A stretch of 64,000 nucleotides of DNA from Nostoc sp. 106C (GCF_002154725.1 NZ_MTAW01000184.1:1-64000); one strand, 5' to 3'. Positions 22,940 through 33,043 are shown, counted from the first letter of the stretch. The notes: generated by a model from the letters alone, not told the origin. A program made the numbers and translations.

Positions 22940-24997
22940 TTACAATCCAGTAATAGTCGGTAACGGCTGCGATTGTTGAGGCACTGGCTGAGGCTCAGGA
23001 TTAAGAAATTGCCGCCAAGTTCTAATTTGCTCTTGTGCCGCACTATAGGCAGAACTACCTCTGGGAACCAATTTAGCAGTCTCAATCCCCTTATAGATGT
23101 CAGACTGTCCCTGAGATCGGGCAATATCTAACAACTGCTGACTCCATTGATCAATGGCTATATTGGCATCCATACGTAAAATATTACGTCGGGGAACCTG
23201 TTGGGCTAATTGTATAGCATCCACCAAGGCTTGTGGCGTACCAGCTAGTGCTGTATCCCGCGCTTTCTGCCAGCTTTCTTTGGCGCGAATTTGCCCTCGC
23301 CAATCATCTATAGCCTCTTGTGCTTCACCTGAAAGTGCTCGTCCCGATGATGCAATTTGTTCAGCTGCACTAATAGCAGCAGGCAAATTTCCATTCTGAG
23401 CTAAGTCTCTTGCTTGATCTAAGTAAGGCTGGTCTTGAATTCGCTGAATCTTCGCTGTCCAATTCCGGATTTTTCTGCGTGCTTCTGGATACAATGCACG
23501 ACCAGTGCGGATTTGGCTAGCCTCGGATATCGCGGCTTGTAAAGAGTTAACATCTTCTAGCAGTGCTATTTGATCGGCACGCTCCAAGAAAGGTCGGTCT
23601 TGGATTGTCTCGACTTGGGCTTGCCAGCGTCCCGCTTCTTGTCTTGCTTCTGTAGCGCGGGGGTTACTATTGGGGATGAGCTGCGCTTGGGCGATCGCTG
23701 CTGTTAAATCGTTAACTGTTCCTTGACTAGCTAGAGTTCGTGCTTTTTCTAGGCGGGCAACATCTTCAATTTCCAACTGCCATCGAGCAATTAATTGCTG
23801 TGCTTTGTTATACACAGATCTATTTGGGGCGATTTGTTGTGCCTGGGAAATTGCTGTCTCTAAACCGGAAATATTACCGAGCCAAGCACTTCTTTGAGCT
23901 TCAGCTAAGCTGATAAAGTCTTCAACTTCCGTTTGCAGTCCAGTATTTTCGGGTATTTGTCTGGCAATATCTAGCGCTGTATCTGCATCCCGCTTATCCA
24001 AGTTCGACTGTGCCAAATCCAACATCTTATGTCCAAAGGTTGGAATTGACTCTTGAGCTTTCTGATAAACGTAACTACTCTGCCCAATTGCTTCAACGAT
24101 TTTAATAGCTTCGAGTATCTTATCAGCGACACCACTGTTGGCTAAACTCTCAGCTTTGGCTAACTTTTCACCATCTTCTCTAGCTGTGGCAATTAGCTGA
24201 TTTAATTGATCGTACTTAGTACTTGCCCAGTATTTATTGTCCAGACGCAGTAATTTAGCAGATAGCATAAAAGCCGATTGCCAGTGCCTTTCCCGCAATT
24301 CGGCTTCTGCTTCCTGGTAAATCTCTTCGCCTTTTGACCAGATCGACTGCCATTTAGTAATTTTTTCTTCTACCAATTTATACGCAGCTAGATCGTCAGG
24401 TATCTTACGAGCAGTTGCGATCGCCTCATCTAAGTTTCCTGCTTGAAAACTTTGATCGGCTAGTTGCAAAATATCCTGCGACCACCGTTCGATAAAACGA
24501 TCTGCTTCTCCCCGCAAGGGATGGTTTTTTGGCAGTTGTTTTACTAGCCCGATTGCTTGCAGTAAATCGGTTACGGTTTGTTTAGAAGCCGCTAACTGAG
24601 CGCAGTGTAGGCGTACCGATTCACTAGCTAAGGGCCAGAAAATTTTTGGGCAGTTGGGAGCTGCTGGCAACTTGAATAACATTGCCATAGCCAAGAATCC
24701 TACTCCGCCGGGAATCAAGGTTAATAATACTAACCACAACACCCAGTTTTGCATCCAGCGGGGCAATTTACTGAAAATATAATTGGGTGAAACAGTTTTT
24801 TGTGACTGATTATTTAAAGGAAAGCCTTCGGAATTATTGTCTGTTTGCCGCTTCACTGACTTAGAGTTAGAACCAGTAGCTGGAATACCGAATAAATTAG
24901 TTTCACCGAATTGTTCTGTTTCGGATAATCTCTTAGTTTCATCCGGATCTCTGGATCTGCCTCGGGACCAACTGTCTGTAATATCCCGCTCTGTCAT
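22940..24997 (-). CDS. Membrane-anchored helical-repeat protein, 685 aa
   Basis: A cyanobacterial protein sometimes annotated as a chromosome segregation ATPase, but I see no Walker motif. Residues 1-75 are polar and low in complexity; a single strong membrane segment lies at about 83-108 (WVLWLVLLTLIPGGVGFLAM). The rest, about 110-665, is a series of repeating helical units of 45-50 residues, each carrying a motif like ARxLA...AI..AxxIP....Y..A...I..W. This resembles TPR-like alpha-solenoids built for protein contacts. The end is proline-rich (PEPQPVPQQSQPLPTITGL). Topology suggests the solenoid sits on one side of the membrane as a scaffold. Confidence 0.75.
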   Translation of the reverse strand: MTERDITDSWSRGRSRDPDETKRLSETEQFGETNLFGIPATGSNSKSVKRQTDNNSEGFPLNNQSQKTVSPNYIFSKLPRWMQNWVLWLVLLTLIPGGVGFLAMAMLFKLPAAPNCPKIFWPLASESVRLHCAQLAASKQTVTDLLQAIGLVKQLPKNHPLRGEADRFIERWSQDILQLADQSFQAGNLDEAIATARKIPDDLAAYKLVEEKITKWQSIWSKGEEIYQEAEAELRERHWQSAFMLSAKLLRLDNKYWASTKYDQLNQLIATAREDGEKLAKAESLANSGVADKILEAIKIVEAIGQSSYVYQKAQESIPTFGHKMLDLAQSNLDKRDADTALDIARQIPENTGLQTEVEDFISLAEAQRSAWLGNISGLETAISQAQQIAPNRSVYNKAQQLIARWQLEIEDVARLEKARTLASQGTVNDLTAAIAQAQLIPNSNPRATEARQEAGRWQAQVETIQDRPFLERADQIALLEDVNSLQAAISEASQIRTGRALYPEARRKIRNWTAKIQRIQDQPYLDQARDLAQNGNLPAAISAAEQIASSGRALSGEAQEAIDDWRGQIRAKESWQKARDTALAGTPQALVDAIQLAQQVPRRNILRMDANIAIDQWSQQLLDIARSQGQSDIYKGIETAKLVPRGSSAYSAAQEQIRTWRQFLNPEPQPVPQQSQPLPTITGL

Positions 24998-25150
24998 CTC
25001 TCACACCAAAATAATTGAATAGCGATCTGTTGTAGATCGATAATTCCATTGTTGCCATAGTAACTTTCTCACTATTAAAAAGCTACTTTTTTTATTATCT
25101 CTCTCCACAGATACCATTAACAATTTCAAAAATTAGTGCGCTTTTATACC

Positions 25151-26056
25151 TTAACCCGAAGCCGAAGATTCCGTCTGCAAATCGACAATTAACTGTGCCA
25201 ACTGATCGCTGCTTGCCTGGTAAACTCGGCCGCAAAAGTCACAAGTTGCTTCAGCGCCATCATCTTTAACGATCATATCTTGTAGTTCGGCTTCTCCCAA
25301 AATTTTTAATGCCCCCAACATCCGGTCAAAGGAGCAACCACAGTGAAAGCGCAAGATTTGGCTTTCAGGAAAAATTTTTAGCCCCATATCTCCCAGTAGA
25401 TCTGTGAAGATTTCTGGCAAAGTCTTACCTGCTTGCAACAATGGCGTAAATCCTGCCAAGCCTGCTACCCGTGATTCCAAGGTTGCTACTAAAGCTTCAT
25501 CTCTGGCAGCTTTGGGTAACACTTGTACCAACAAGCCACCAGCAGCAGTTACCCCACCAGATCCAACAAATACACCTAAAACCATAGCTGAGGGTGTTTG
25601 TTCGGAACTTACTAGGTAATGAGCCACATCATCACCGATTTCACCAGAAACCAGTTCTACAGTACTAGAGTAAGGGTAACCATAACCAATATCCCGCACA
25701 ACATACAGGAAGCCCTTACCCACCGCACCACCAACATCTAACTTACCTTTAGCATTAGGCGGTAATTCCACAAATGGGTTGCCTACATAGCCACGTACCG
25801 TGCCATCTAACCCAGCATCCACCAAAATGCCACTCAAAGGTCCGTCACCCTTTACTCGGACGTTTACCCTAGACCCAGTTCGCTTCATACTAGAAGCCAT
25901 CAACAAGCCTGCTGCCATAGTCCGACCCAGTGCTGCCGTTGCCACATAGGATAGGTTGTGACGCTGTCTTGCTTCCTCTGTGAGGCGCGTAGTGATCGCA
26001 CCTACGGCTCGAATCCCATCTTCGGCTGCCGTGGCGCGAATTAATTGATCCGCCAT
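25151..26056 (-). CDS. hslO: Hsp33 redox-regulated chaperone
   Basis: A 301-residue Hsp33 from the ATG at 26056; the TTG at 26071 would add five residues. The N-terminal domain shows the typical TAAEDGIRAVGAITTRLTEEARQRH. The C-terminal zinc switch has CGC (in FHCGCSFDRML) and CDFC (ATCDFCGRVY). In the reduced state zinc is bound; oxidation releases it and activates holdase activity against protein unfolding. The length is normal and the gene stands alone in a gap of AT-rich DNA. Confidence 0.96.
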   Translation of the reverse strand: MADQLIRATAAEDGIRAVGAITTRLTEEARQRHNLSYVATAALGRTMAAGLLMASSMKRTGSRVNVRVKGDGPLSGILVDAGLDGTVRGYVGNPFVELPPNAKGKLDVGGAVGKGFLYVVRDIGYGYPYSSTVELVSGEIGDDVAHYLVSSEQTPSAMVLGVFVGSGGVTAAGGLLVQVLPKAARDEALVATLESRVAGLAGFTPLLQAGKTLPEIFTDLLGDMGLKIFPESQILRFHCGCSFDRMLGALKILGEAELQDMIVKDDGAEATCDFCGRVYQASSDQLAQLIVDLQTESSASG

Positions 26057-26431
26057 GAAAAACCTTACCAAATAGTATCTTACTAAACGTCCCTGCTGTG
26101 AGGCATGGGAATGAAAGTACTATTTAGTATAACTTAGTATAACTAAACTAAACTTAAACATAATCATTTGCTACTAAGCTGGGAGAAAAGTATTTCTCAT
26201 TACCATTTTTAAAGATCCAAATTCCCAACTGTTTTAAGAAGTTGGGAATCTCATTTTTTACTGAAGATGAGCGATAGCAATTTTGTATAATTATTTGCTG
26301 CTAATATTAATAGCAATCAGTGCTCCTGATAAGCAAGCTCATGTTTTTTGAAATTGATGCTTTCTGAGCAATGAGCACCTAAGGGCTGCTCTAAATTTTA
26401 TTGAATGTATTCTATGTACTAGAGCATCAAT
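26057..26431. other. AT-rich intergenic stretch with a hairpin
   Basis: No gene seen. ATTCCCAACT (26221-26230) and AGTTGGGAAT (26240-26249) form a 10-bp stem followed on the plus strand by a T run (26253-26258), a possible terminator. Near-repeats of AGTATAACTTAGTATAACTA lie at about 26129-26148, near the hslO promoter. Confidence 0.5.
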
Positions 26432-26863
26432 TTACGATTCGGTATTGTCAGTTGGATTAGGTTCTCGCCGCCACTGCTTGAGGATCAGTGCTGACCAGAA
26501 AATAAATCCTAATATCGCTAAACTAGTTAACCCATCAGTCCAGATAAAGAGATGCATCTTCGCTGAGAAGTGTGATAGAGTTCCATAAAAGTAATGTCCT
26601 GGGCTTGCTATACCTGTGAATGAGTAGACCGATAAACAGCCATAAGCCAGCCAAAAAATTCGATATTTATACAACCAATATCCAGTGATTCCTATGGCTG
26701 TCAGAATGAGCCACGATTGATAAATTGAAGAGGCTGTAATCCAGACTGGTTGAGGATATTGCTCAATGAATAGATAATTATCAGTAAAGTGAATAGCTGT
26801 AGAAATAATACTGGCAATTACCAGAATTTTCAATAACCTCTGATATTTGACCTCAAGATTCAT
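26432..26863 (-). CDS. Hypothetical membrane protein, 4 TM helices
   Basis: A 143-residue protein of unknown function with four predicted membrane helices (about residues 10-30, 42-62, 66-84 and 105-128) and a short polar tail (WRREPNPTDNTES). Conserved charged or polar residues inside helices (HFTDNYLF, KMHLFIWTDG) recall small DoxX-like or cyanobacterial inner-membrane proteins, but I can name no family with confidence. It has no partner in the same direction nearby. Confidence 0.7.
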   Translation of the reverse strand: MNLEVKYQRLLKILVIASIISTAIHFTDNYLFIEQYPQPVWITASSIYQSWLILTAIGITGYWLYKYRIFWLAYGCLSVYSFTGIASPGHYFYGTLSHFSAKMHLFIWTDGLTSLAILGFIFWSALILKQWRREPNPTDNTES

Positions 26864-27059
26864 AATTTGTGTTCCTCAAATTTAAATTTACTTACTGCAC
26901 ACTAGCAATGTAAATTGCTATAAGTAAATTACAGATGACACAAGTCATAAGGTGTAAATTGAATTATTGGAGGTCTACAATAAATATTTGAAACTATTGT
27001 TTTATACTGTATTTGCTATAAAATAACAACTTATTTGGGTTGAGTGCAATCCTCCAAAA

Positions 27060-27443
27060 ATGCTGGGTACTTTTCAACAAAGCCAACTGCGAATAGAAAT
27101 CGAAGCGTCAGCAAGTGCAATTCACGACAGTCTACTGCGTCCTGTGCAATTACAAAAATGGCTGTTAGGGCAACGCTTTGCCTCCGGGATGCCAGAAGAA
27201 CTACACTCAGGTTTTCAGTTTACTACCTGGACTGGGCCAGTCGCGATTCATCATCAAGTAAACGTCGCTAAACCTAATTGCCTACGCTTTTTACTGAGTG
27301 GAGGAATTGATGGTTTTCACGAATGGTATTGGGGAGAAGGTTGGGTGCAGTCTCGCTTAGAAGGAGTTTCAATGCTACCCCTAAATTTAGGACAAACCTT
27401 AAGTTTGTTAAGTTTACGTCAGTTTTTGGCGATTCAGAAGTAA
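27060..27443 (+). CDS. SRPBCC (START-like) domain protein
   Basis: A 127-residue protein with the SRPBCC fold pattern: a first strand ending in EASASAIHDSLLRPVQLQKW (helix alpha-1), a set of beta strands (FQFTTWTGPVAIHHQVNVAK, LRFLLSGGIDGFHEWYWGEG) and a final long helix (SLLSLRQFLAIQK). Proteins of this fold bind hydrophobic ligands. The ligand is unknown. It diverges from the membrane protein gene and converges on the HlyD-family gene. Confidence 0.75.
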   Translation: MLGTFQQSQLRIEIEASASAIHDSLLRPVQLQKWLLGQRFASGMPEELHSGFQFTTWTGPVAIHHQVNVAKPNCLRFLLSGGIDGFHEWYWGEGWVQSRLEGVSMLPLNLGQTLSLLSLRQFLAIQK

Positions 27444-27510
27444 TAATTTGAAAGCTTAAGAGTAAAAGACTAAAGCCCTGACTGCGAACTTACCATTCTT
27501 CACGGTTAAT

Positions 27511-28845
27511 CTACAAATCTGTTAGCAACCTTGCTTTTCTTAACATAAATGTCAATAATGTTTCTTCTTGAGCAACAATGTCGGCTGTAACCTCCATACC
27601 AGCTTGAATGGTATATGATTGATTGCCTTTGATCAGATAAACTCTCTCTGGCTCGATTGTTATCTCATAGTAAGGCTGATCTAGAAGATTATTGTGAACT
27701 TGCGGTGTAAATGTATCAGTAGTTATGCCTCTAACAGCACCATTGAGTGTGCCATAATCCGGGTAAGGATAGGCTGAGAACTGCATAATGACTTTACCCT
27801 GTGTACATTCACTTACCTGGGTAGCTTTGCAGATACGCACTTTGCTAATATCAGCAGCAGCTACATTGGCTTTAATCAATAAAGGCGCTTGATTGGGGGA
27901 GATTTGAGCGATCGCATCCCCAGATCTCACCACCTGTCCAGCATTTCTAATTTCTAGTTTTAGAATAGTACCTGTGTCTGAGGCCCGAATTATAGTTTTT
28001 TGCAGTTCTGTTGAGACTTGTTTCAATTCTGTTTGAGCAGTGCTGATTTGGTTTTGGATTTCAATTTGACGGCGAATTAATTCTTCTTGTTCTTTCTTCA
28101 AAATTGCGAGGGTAGATTCACCCTTGGCTTTTTCTTGGGCAATGCGTTCAGTGGCGATCACCACTGTCGCATTACTAGGGTTAAGTCCAGCCTTGGTGCG
28201 TTCTAATCTAGCCAGCGCCGCTTTAAAAGTCTGTTCTTTCTCCTTAATTTGTAGAGTTGCGATCGCGCCTGTATTTCCCAACTGTTGATATCGCTTCATT
28301 TCCTCCCTAGCCAATTCTAAAGAGGCTTCTGCTTCTTGCACTTGTGTCTGAGTAGTAATCTTTTGGTCTTGATAATCCCGTTGGTTGCGAATTAAGTCAG
28401 CTTGAGCAGAGGCGATCGCCCTTTGCATGGAATTGGATTCAGCCGTGATTTGTGTTTGTAGGGCCTTGATTTGGGCAGCGATTTGTGATAGCTGTAAATC
28501 ATTCTGCCGAATAGTACTAATAATTTGGCTTTTTTTGGTTTCAAGTTGAGAAGAGTCGATGTAAGCGATCGCATCCCCCTGACTCACTACCTGATTTTCT
28601 TTAACTAAAATACTTTTGACGATTCCCTCACTAGTTGCTTGTACTAACCGTACATCGCCAGCAGGGCGGACTGTAGCTGGTACTTTAACAGTGATATTGT
28701 ATCGAGTCAGTGCAGCTAGGATCACTGCTGCACCCACAGTCCCAATAAGAAAGAAGCCCCCTAATATTGTCCAAAGGCTAATTGGCGGCAGAAATTGGTC
28801 ACTGCTGATTGGGCGAATTAAGTCTGGACTGGGTTCGCTATGCAT
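27511..28845 (-). CDS. HlyD family periplasmic adaptor protein
   Basis: A 444-residue membrane fusion protein (ATG at 28845; an upstream in-frame start at 28884 is unlikely). One membrane helix lies near residues 22-46, followed by a biotinyl-lipoyl-like half (PATVRPAGDVRLVQATSEGIV), a long coiled coil of about 150 residues (roughly 90-260), the second lipoyl half (ILKLEIRNAGQVVRSGDAIAQI), and a C-terminal beta-barrel. Such adaptors link an inner membrane exporter (ABC or RND) to an outer membrane channel. No exporter gene is adjacent, so its partner lies elsewhere. The cysteines at CKATQVSECTQGK may form a disulfide. Confidence 0.88.
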   Translation of the reverse strand: MHSEPSPDLIRPISSDQFLPPISLWTILGGFFLIGTVGAAVILAALTRYNITVKVPATVRPAGDVRLVQATSEGIVKSILVKENQVVSQGDAIAYIDSSQLETKKSQIISTIRQNDLQLSQIAAQIKALQTQITAESNSMQRAIASAQADLIRNQRDYQDQKITTQTQVQEAEASLELAREEMKRYQQLGNTGAIATLQIKEKEQTFKAALARLERTKAGLNPSNATVVIATERIAQEKAKGESTLAILKKEQEELIRRQIEIQNQISTAQTELKQVSTELQKTIIRASDTGTILKLEIRNAGQVVRSGDAIAQISPNQAPLLIKANVAAADISKVRICKATQVSECTQGKVIMQFSAYPYPDYGTLNGAVRGITTDTFTPQVHNNLLDQPYYEITIEPERVYLIKGNQSYTIQAGMEVTADIVAQEETLLTFMLRKARLLTDL

Positions 28846-28886
28846 GAGCGCCAGGATGTGTAGGCAGTATATCAATTTACACACAA

Positions 28887-28924
28887 ATAACCCAGTAGAG
28901 TCAATGGAATTACTACTGGGTTAT
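28887..28924 (-). terminator. Terminator after the universal stress protein gene
   Basis: ATAACCCAGTAG (28887-28898) and CTACTGGGTTAT (28913-28924) form a perfect 12-bp stem with a 14-nt loop, followed on the minus strand by TTTG. It lies between the stress protein gene and the HlyD gene. Confidence 0.65.
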
Positions 28925-29014
28925 CTGAGGCTGCCTGAATTTAACTCTAATTTTCGGCAGTTAACACTTACTCAACTGTTAACTTTAACGCTGAAAATTT
29001 GCCTTTATTTGATT

Positions 29015-29440
29015 CTAATTTGGCTTCACCACTAACACTGAACAACCAGCTTCTTCTACCACTTGACTACTAACAGAACCTTGGACAATTCGCTTCATCC
29101 CAGTTAATCCACGACTGCCAATGACTATTAAATCAGCCTTGTAAATATTGGCAAGGCGAATAATCTCGTCAGCCGGATCGCCAGTTACTAGTTCTAATTC
29201 GCTTTTAACTGACAAATTTTCTTGGTATGATTGCAGCTGTTTTTCAATATGGAAAAAAGAAAATGTTGGTGACTCTGAATGAGGTCGATCAGCGGGTAAT
29301 TCCATCTCTGACTCTGGTGTAGAAAACACATGGCAAAGAATAACTTTGGTGTCTTGTGACAAAACAAACTCGTCTAAACTCTGAATTACTCGTTCTGCAA
29401 TTTCCGAACCGTCCAGAGCTACCAAAATAGTTTTTAGCAC
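29015..29440 (-). CDS. Universal stress protein (UspA family)
   Basis: A 141-residue UspA domain protein. It opens with the family strand KTILVALDGSEIAERVIQSL and has the ATP-binding glycine loop GSRGLTGMKRIVQGSVSSQV close to the C-terminus, with VLVVKPN as the last strand. The GxxGxxxxG(S/T) pattern indicates the ATP-binding subgroup. Probably a dimer in the cytoplasm, role in stress survival not specified by sequence. Confidence 0.94.
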   Translation of the reverse strand: MLKTILVALDGSEIAERVIQSLDEFVLSQDTKVILCHVFSTPESEMELPADRPHSESPTFSFFHIEKQLQSYQENLSVKSELELVTGDPADEIIRLANIYKADLIVIGSRGLTGMKRIVQGSVSSQVVEEAGCSVLVVKPN

Positions 29441-29621
29441 CGCTCCCGTCTCCTCAAGAGTAGACCTCTTAAATAAATCCCTGGTAAAGTTTATTGGTAA
29501 CTACACCAATAATTTTCCAGATGTTAACCGAGTTTATATAGTACTCAATTCCCCAAACTTCTAGTTTCTAGGCAGTGAGTAACTTTTACCAAAAGTATAA
29601 GCAAAAATTTAGCATTCTCAA

Positions 29622-30923
29622 TCACTCTTCACGCTGAATTCTGCGTCGTACTGAATCGGCATGAGATGGTAGACCTTCTACTGCTGCTAGTATGTCAATT
29701 GTACCAGCCACCTTTTCGAGTGCCGTCTGTGAGTATTGGATAATACTAGAGTGTTTGAGGAAAGTTTCCACACCCAGTGCTGAAGCGTAGCGGGCAGCAC
29801 CAGAAGTTGGCAAGGTGTGATTTGGTCCTGCCAAATAGTGCCCTACCGCTTCTGGTGTTGAGTCACCCAAAAAGATTGCCCCAGCATGGCGAATTTTTGG
29901 CAGTAATTCCCAAGGGTCTTGAATTTCTAATTCCAGATGTTGAGGCGCAAACTCATTTGAGAATTCTGCTGCTGCTTCTAGGGATTCCACAATCACAATC
30001 AAACCATAATGAGCGATCGCTTTTTCTGTGTCTATACGCCGTGGATGATCTACCAGTTGCCTTTCCACGGCTACTTGTACGTTTTTAGCCAAAGCAGCAT
30101 CCGTAGTCAGCAAAATCGCTGCCGCCATTGGGTCGTGTTCGGCTGGTGCTAATAAGTCAGCGGCAATATGTACGGGATTTGCGGTCTCATCAGCAATAAT
30201 TAGCACCTCACTTGGCCCTGCCAAACAATCAATGCCAACGTTACCGTATACTAGTTTTTTTGCCAAAGTGACATATATATTGCCTGGACCGACAATCAGA
30301 TTCACTTTTGGAATCGTTTCTGTACCATAGGCTAAAGCCGCGATTGCCTGTGCGCCCCCAACACGATAAATTTCGTGGATTCCGGCTTCTTGGGCAGCTA
30401 CCAACACAGCCGGATGAATTGCTTTTCCTACGCCTGGCGGTGTTACGATTACCACCCTAGGTACACCAGCTACTTTTGCTGGAATTGCATTCATCAGTAC
30501 TGTACTAGGATAGACAGCACGACCACCAGGCACATACAAGCCTGCACGATCCACTGGAGTGTAGCGTTTGCCCAGCACTACATCGTTATCGCCAAAGTGT
30601 ACCCAGCTTTTTGGTATTCGCTGGCTGTGAAACGCTTCAATTTGTTGGCAAGCCAGCCGAATTGCCGCCAGCAATTCCTTGGACACTTGTTGGTAAGCCG
30701 CATCCAGTTCTAAGCCTGTAACACGCAGTTCCTCTGGCTTGAGGGTTTCGTTGTCAAATTCGGCTGTATAATGCAACACAGCTTTGTTACCTTGGCGCTT
30801 CACTGCTTGTAACACTTCTCGCACCGTCGCCTCTTTGTGAAGCACCTGTTCGTCATGAGTGCGATCGCAGATACGTTGTAGTTCTGCTCTAACGTCTGCC
30901 TGCTGAGTAATAATTCGCAGCAT
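29622..30923 (-). CDS. hisD: Histidinol dehydrogenase
   Basis: A 433-residue HisD, which oxidises L-histidinol to L-histidine in two NAD-linked steps, the last steps of histidine synthesis. The family stretch around the NAD site and the catalytic residues is present: VGPGNIYVTLAKKLVYGNVGID, AGPSEVLI, LLAPAEHDPMAAAIL, and FAPQHLEL with the zinc-ligand glutamate and histidines. The length is normal. The gene stands on its own, not in a his operon, which is usual in cyanobacteria. Confidence 0.97.
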   Translation of the reverse strand: MLRIITQQADVRAELQRICDRTHDEQVLHKEATVREVLQAVKRQGNKAVLHYTAEFDNETLKPEELRVTGLELDAAYQQVSKELLAAIRLACQQIEAFHSQRIPKSWVHFGDNDVVLGKRYTPVDRAGLYVPGGRAVYPSTVLMNAIPAKVAGVPRVVIVTPPGVGKAIHPAVLVAAQEAGIHEIYRVGGAQAIAALAYGTETIPKVNLIVGPGNIYVTLAKKLVYGNVGIDCLAGPSEVLIIADETANPVHIAADLLAPAEHDPMAAAILLTTDAALAKNVQVAVERQLVDHPRRIDTEKAIAHYGLIVIVESLEAAAEFSNEFAPQHLELEIQDPWELLPKIRHAGAIFLGDSTPEAVGHYLAGPNHTLPTSGAARYASALGVETFLKHSSIIQYSQTALEKVAGTIDILAAVEGLPSHADSVRRRIQREE

Positions 30924-31899
30924 GGAGTAAGGACAATGCCAAAATTTAGAATGTTCCCGCCTGAGAATTAGTCTTGCTTTTTCCCAAAGGAGGTACCAAG
31001 CTTACTCTAATTCTCTTCTCTAGCTTAACCTGGATTTTTTTGATACTTCCAGGTTCTTAGATCTGGGTTGCTTGAGTAGGCGACTTCATTACTCAATCTG
31101 ACAAGCCCAGTCTTGGCTTGCAGTAGGGAATAGGCGTGCCAATTCCTACTACCCTTTTACCCAATCCATTAATTACTTGCCAAAATGGATATAGTGTGTT
31201 TACACATCGACTCGCTCTGAATTGGAAATGAGTTAGGGTCTGAGTATAATTTTTACTTACTTTTCCTGATTGTAGTAGCTAAAAATGTATAGAAACTCGA
31301 TCAGTTGTTTCTCTCAATTTCAACCTTGAACTTCAGGAGTTTTACAGTTTTTTGCTTTCGACAATATATCCTGATGTATAAGACAGACCGCATTATCAGC
31401 CTAACTTCCAACTCATCCAAATGGTGAGCTAGAATAATTATATTGGAGTAACTTATATTAACGTATTTCTCAGGTCGACAGCAGGCCTTACCATCCTTTA
31501 AAGGTCAAAGCTCAAAAAGTTGTAGTTTCAGAGTCGGTAATGCCCACCAAAATTATGAACCAGGTGTAACAAGGAGCCTGTGTTCCTTGGCAGAAGCGAA
31601 TATCTGATTTGGTTATTTCTTATCAGAGTCCGAATTTCAACTAAATAATTTCTCTTCTTCTCCTTGTTCTAACTACAGAGCTAAATAAGGTTACAACGAA
31701 AGTTAGCGCTGTGACTGCTAGTGGAAAGATTAACCAGCTTCTAACTCAGTGTCGTTGCCATTTTTTCCCGACCCGCTGCCAGCTATCAAGAAAACTGAGA
31801 CCATAATATTTTTCGGAAATCTTAACATTGGCAATATGGATGCTATATTAGTAAATCTAGTAGTGTGTGTACATATTAATAGTCTTTTTGGAACTGACT
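30924..31899. other. 976-bp gap between hisD and rpsT with stacked hairpins
   Basis: No protein gene seen. Three consecutive inverted repeats occur within 125 bp: AACCTGG/CCAGGTT (31027-31033 and 31049-31055), CAAGCC/GGCTTG (31102-31107 and 31115-31120), and AGTAGGGAAT/AATTCCTACT (31122-31131 and 31141-31150), followed by CCTTTT. A further hairpin CAAGGA/TCCTTG lies at 31570-31589. The cluster could be a non-coding RNA or a rpsT leader. No rRNA, tRNA, tmRNA or RNase P signature was recognised. Confidence 0.4.
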
Positions 31900-32196
31900 G
31901 TGGCGAATACAAAGTCTTCTCTTAAGCGCGCCGGAATCGCAGAACGCAATCGACTGCGTAATAAAGCATATAAATCAGCTGTCAAGACGCTGATGAAGAA
32001 ATACCTGAATGCAGTAGAAGTGTATTCAGCTAATCCTACTCCCGAGTTAAATCAACAAGTACAGGAGAGATTGGCTGAGGCTTACAGCAAAATTGATAAA
32101 GCCGTAAAGCGAGGTGTGCTTCACCCCAACAACGGGGCAAGGAAAAAGTCAAGATTGGCTCATAAACTCAAAGCACTTACACAAACAGCACAGTAG
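31900..32196 (+). CDS. rpsT: 30S ribosomal protein S20
   Basis: A 98-residue S20 starting at GTG 31900 ([20 protein letters not shown]); an upstream in-frame start at 31867 would add an unlikely hydrophobic 11-residue tail. It is lysine/arginine-rich throughout with the typical S20 three-helix pattern and ends in [10 protein letters not shown]. It binds 16S rRNA early in assembly of the small subunit. Its place just upstream of tatD and the RNA polymerase genes is conserved in cyanobacteria. Confidence 0.96.
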   Translation: MANTKSSLKRAGIAERNRLRNKAYKSAVKTLMKKYLNAVEVYSANPTPELNQQVQERLAEAYSKIDKAVKRGVLHPNNGARKKSRLAHKLKALTQTAQ

Positions 32197-32209
32197 TCCA
32201 AAATCATTC

Positions 32210-32251
32210 AGTCATTAGTCCTGTGCTAATGACAATGACTAATGACTTTTA
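32210..32251 (+). terminator. Terminator between rpsT and tatD
   Basis: AGTCATTAGTC (32210-32220) and GACTAATGACT (32237-32247) pair in an 11-bp stem followed by TTTT. It suggests that rpsT can end on its own while tatD is read through in part. Confidence 0.6.
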
Positions 32252-32257
32252 ACTAAG

Positions 32258-33043
32258 ATGCAGCTAATTGACACCCACGTTCACATCAATTTTGACGTTT
32301 TCCAGCCGGATTTAGCAGCAGTGCGATTGCGATGGCAAGAAGCAGGTGTAGTACGTTTAATACATTCTTGTGTAGAGCCATCAGAATTTTCCAGTATCCA
32401 AGCCATAGCGCACGAGTTTCCCGAACTCAGCTTTGCCGTAGGTTTGCATCCTCTAGATGCTAAACAATGGAATAGCCAGACAGCTGATGAAATATTAACT
32501 TTGGCTCGTTCTGACTCGAAAGTAGTAGCGATGGGAGAAATGGGGCTGGATTTGCACAAAGCAGATAATTATGAGCAACAGCGAATGGTATTTGAGGCGC
32601 AACTAGCAATTGCCAGTGAACTCAAGTTACCTGTAATTATCCACTGCCGTGATGCAGCACCCCAAGTCAGAGAAGTGTTGCAAAAATGGCGAGAACAAAA
32701 AGGAGATAGTGTTCGGGGTGTGATGCATTGTTGGGGTGGAACACCAGAAGAAGCGCAATGGTTTATTGACTTAGGCTTCTACATTAGTTTTAGTGGGACA
32801 GTTACATTCAAAAATGCCAAGCAGATCCAATCTACAGCCACTATGGTGAGGAGCGATCGCCTGCTAATTGAAACAGACTGTCCTTTTCTGGCTCCAGTTC
32901 CTAAACGAGGCGCAGGTAGAAATGAGCCAGCCTACGTCCGTTATGTAGCAGAGTACCTAGCTCAGCTGCGTGGTGAGACGGTAGAGGCGATTGCAAACCA
33001 AACCACCCAGAATGCTTGTGAATTATTTGGTCTTGTACTATAG
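32258..33043 (+). CDS. TatD family metal-dependent hydrolase (DNase)
   Basis: A 261-residue TIM-barrel amidohydrolase-like protein. Metal ligands: His7 and His9 in DTHVHI, Glu in MGEMGLD, His in IIHCRDA, His in MHCWGG, and Asp in IETDCPFL. Members of the family show 3'-5' exonuclease or deoxyribonuclease activity on damaged DNA. The length matches the family. It sits between rpsT and rpoB, as in many cyanobacteria. Confidence 0.95.
   Translation: MQLIDTHVHINFDVFQPDLAAVRLRWQEAGVVRLIHSCVEPSEFSSIQAIAHEFPELSFAVGLHPLDAKQWNSQTADEILTLARSDSKVVAMGEMGLDLHKADNYEQQRMVFEAQLAIASELKLPVIIHCRDAAPQVREVLQKWREQKGDSVRGVMHCWGGTPEEAQWFIDLGFYISFSGTVTFKNAKQIQSTATMVRSDRLLIETDCPFLAPVPKRGAGRNEPAYVRYVAEYLAQLRGETVEAIANQTTQNACELFGLVL

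Noticed and set aside
30924-31899. tRNA, tmRNA, RNase P or 6S RNA in the long gap
   Set aside because: None of the signature sequences (T-loop, RNase P core, tmRNA ends) were found by eye; only unassigned hairpins remain.
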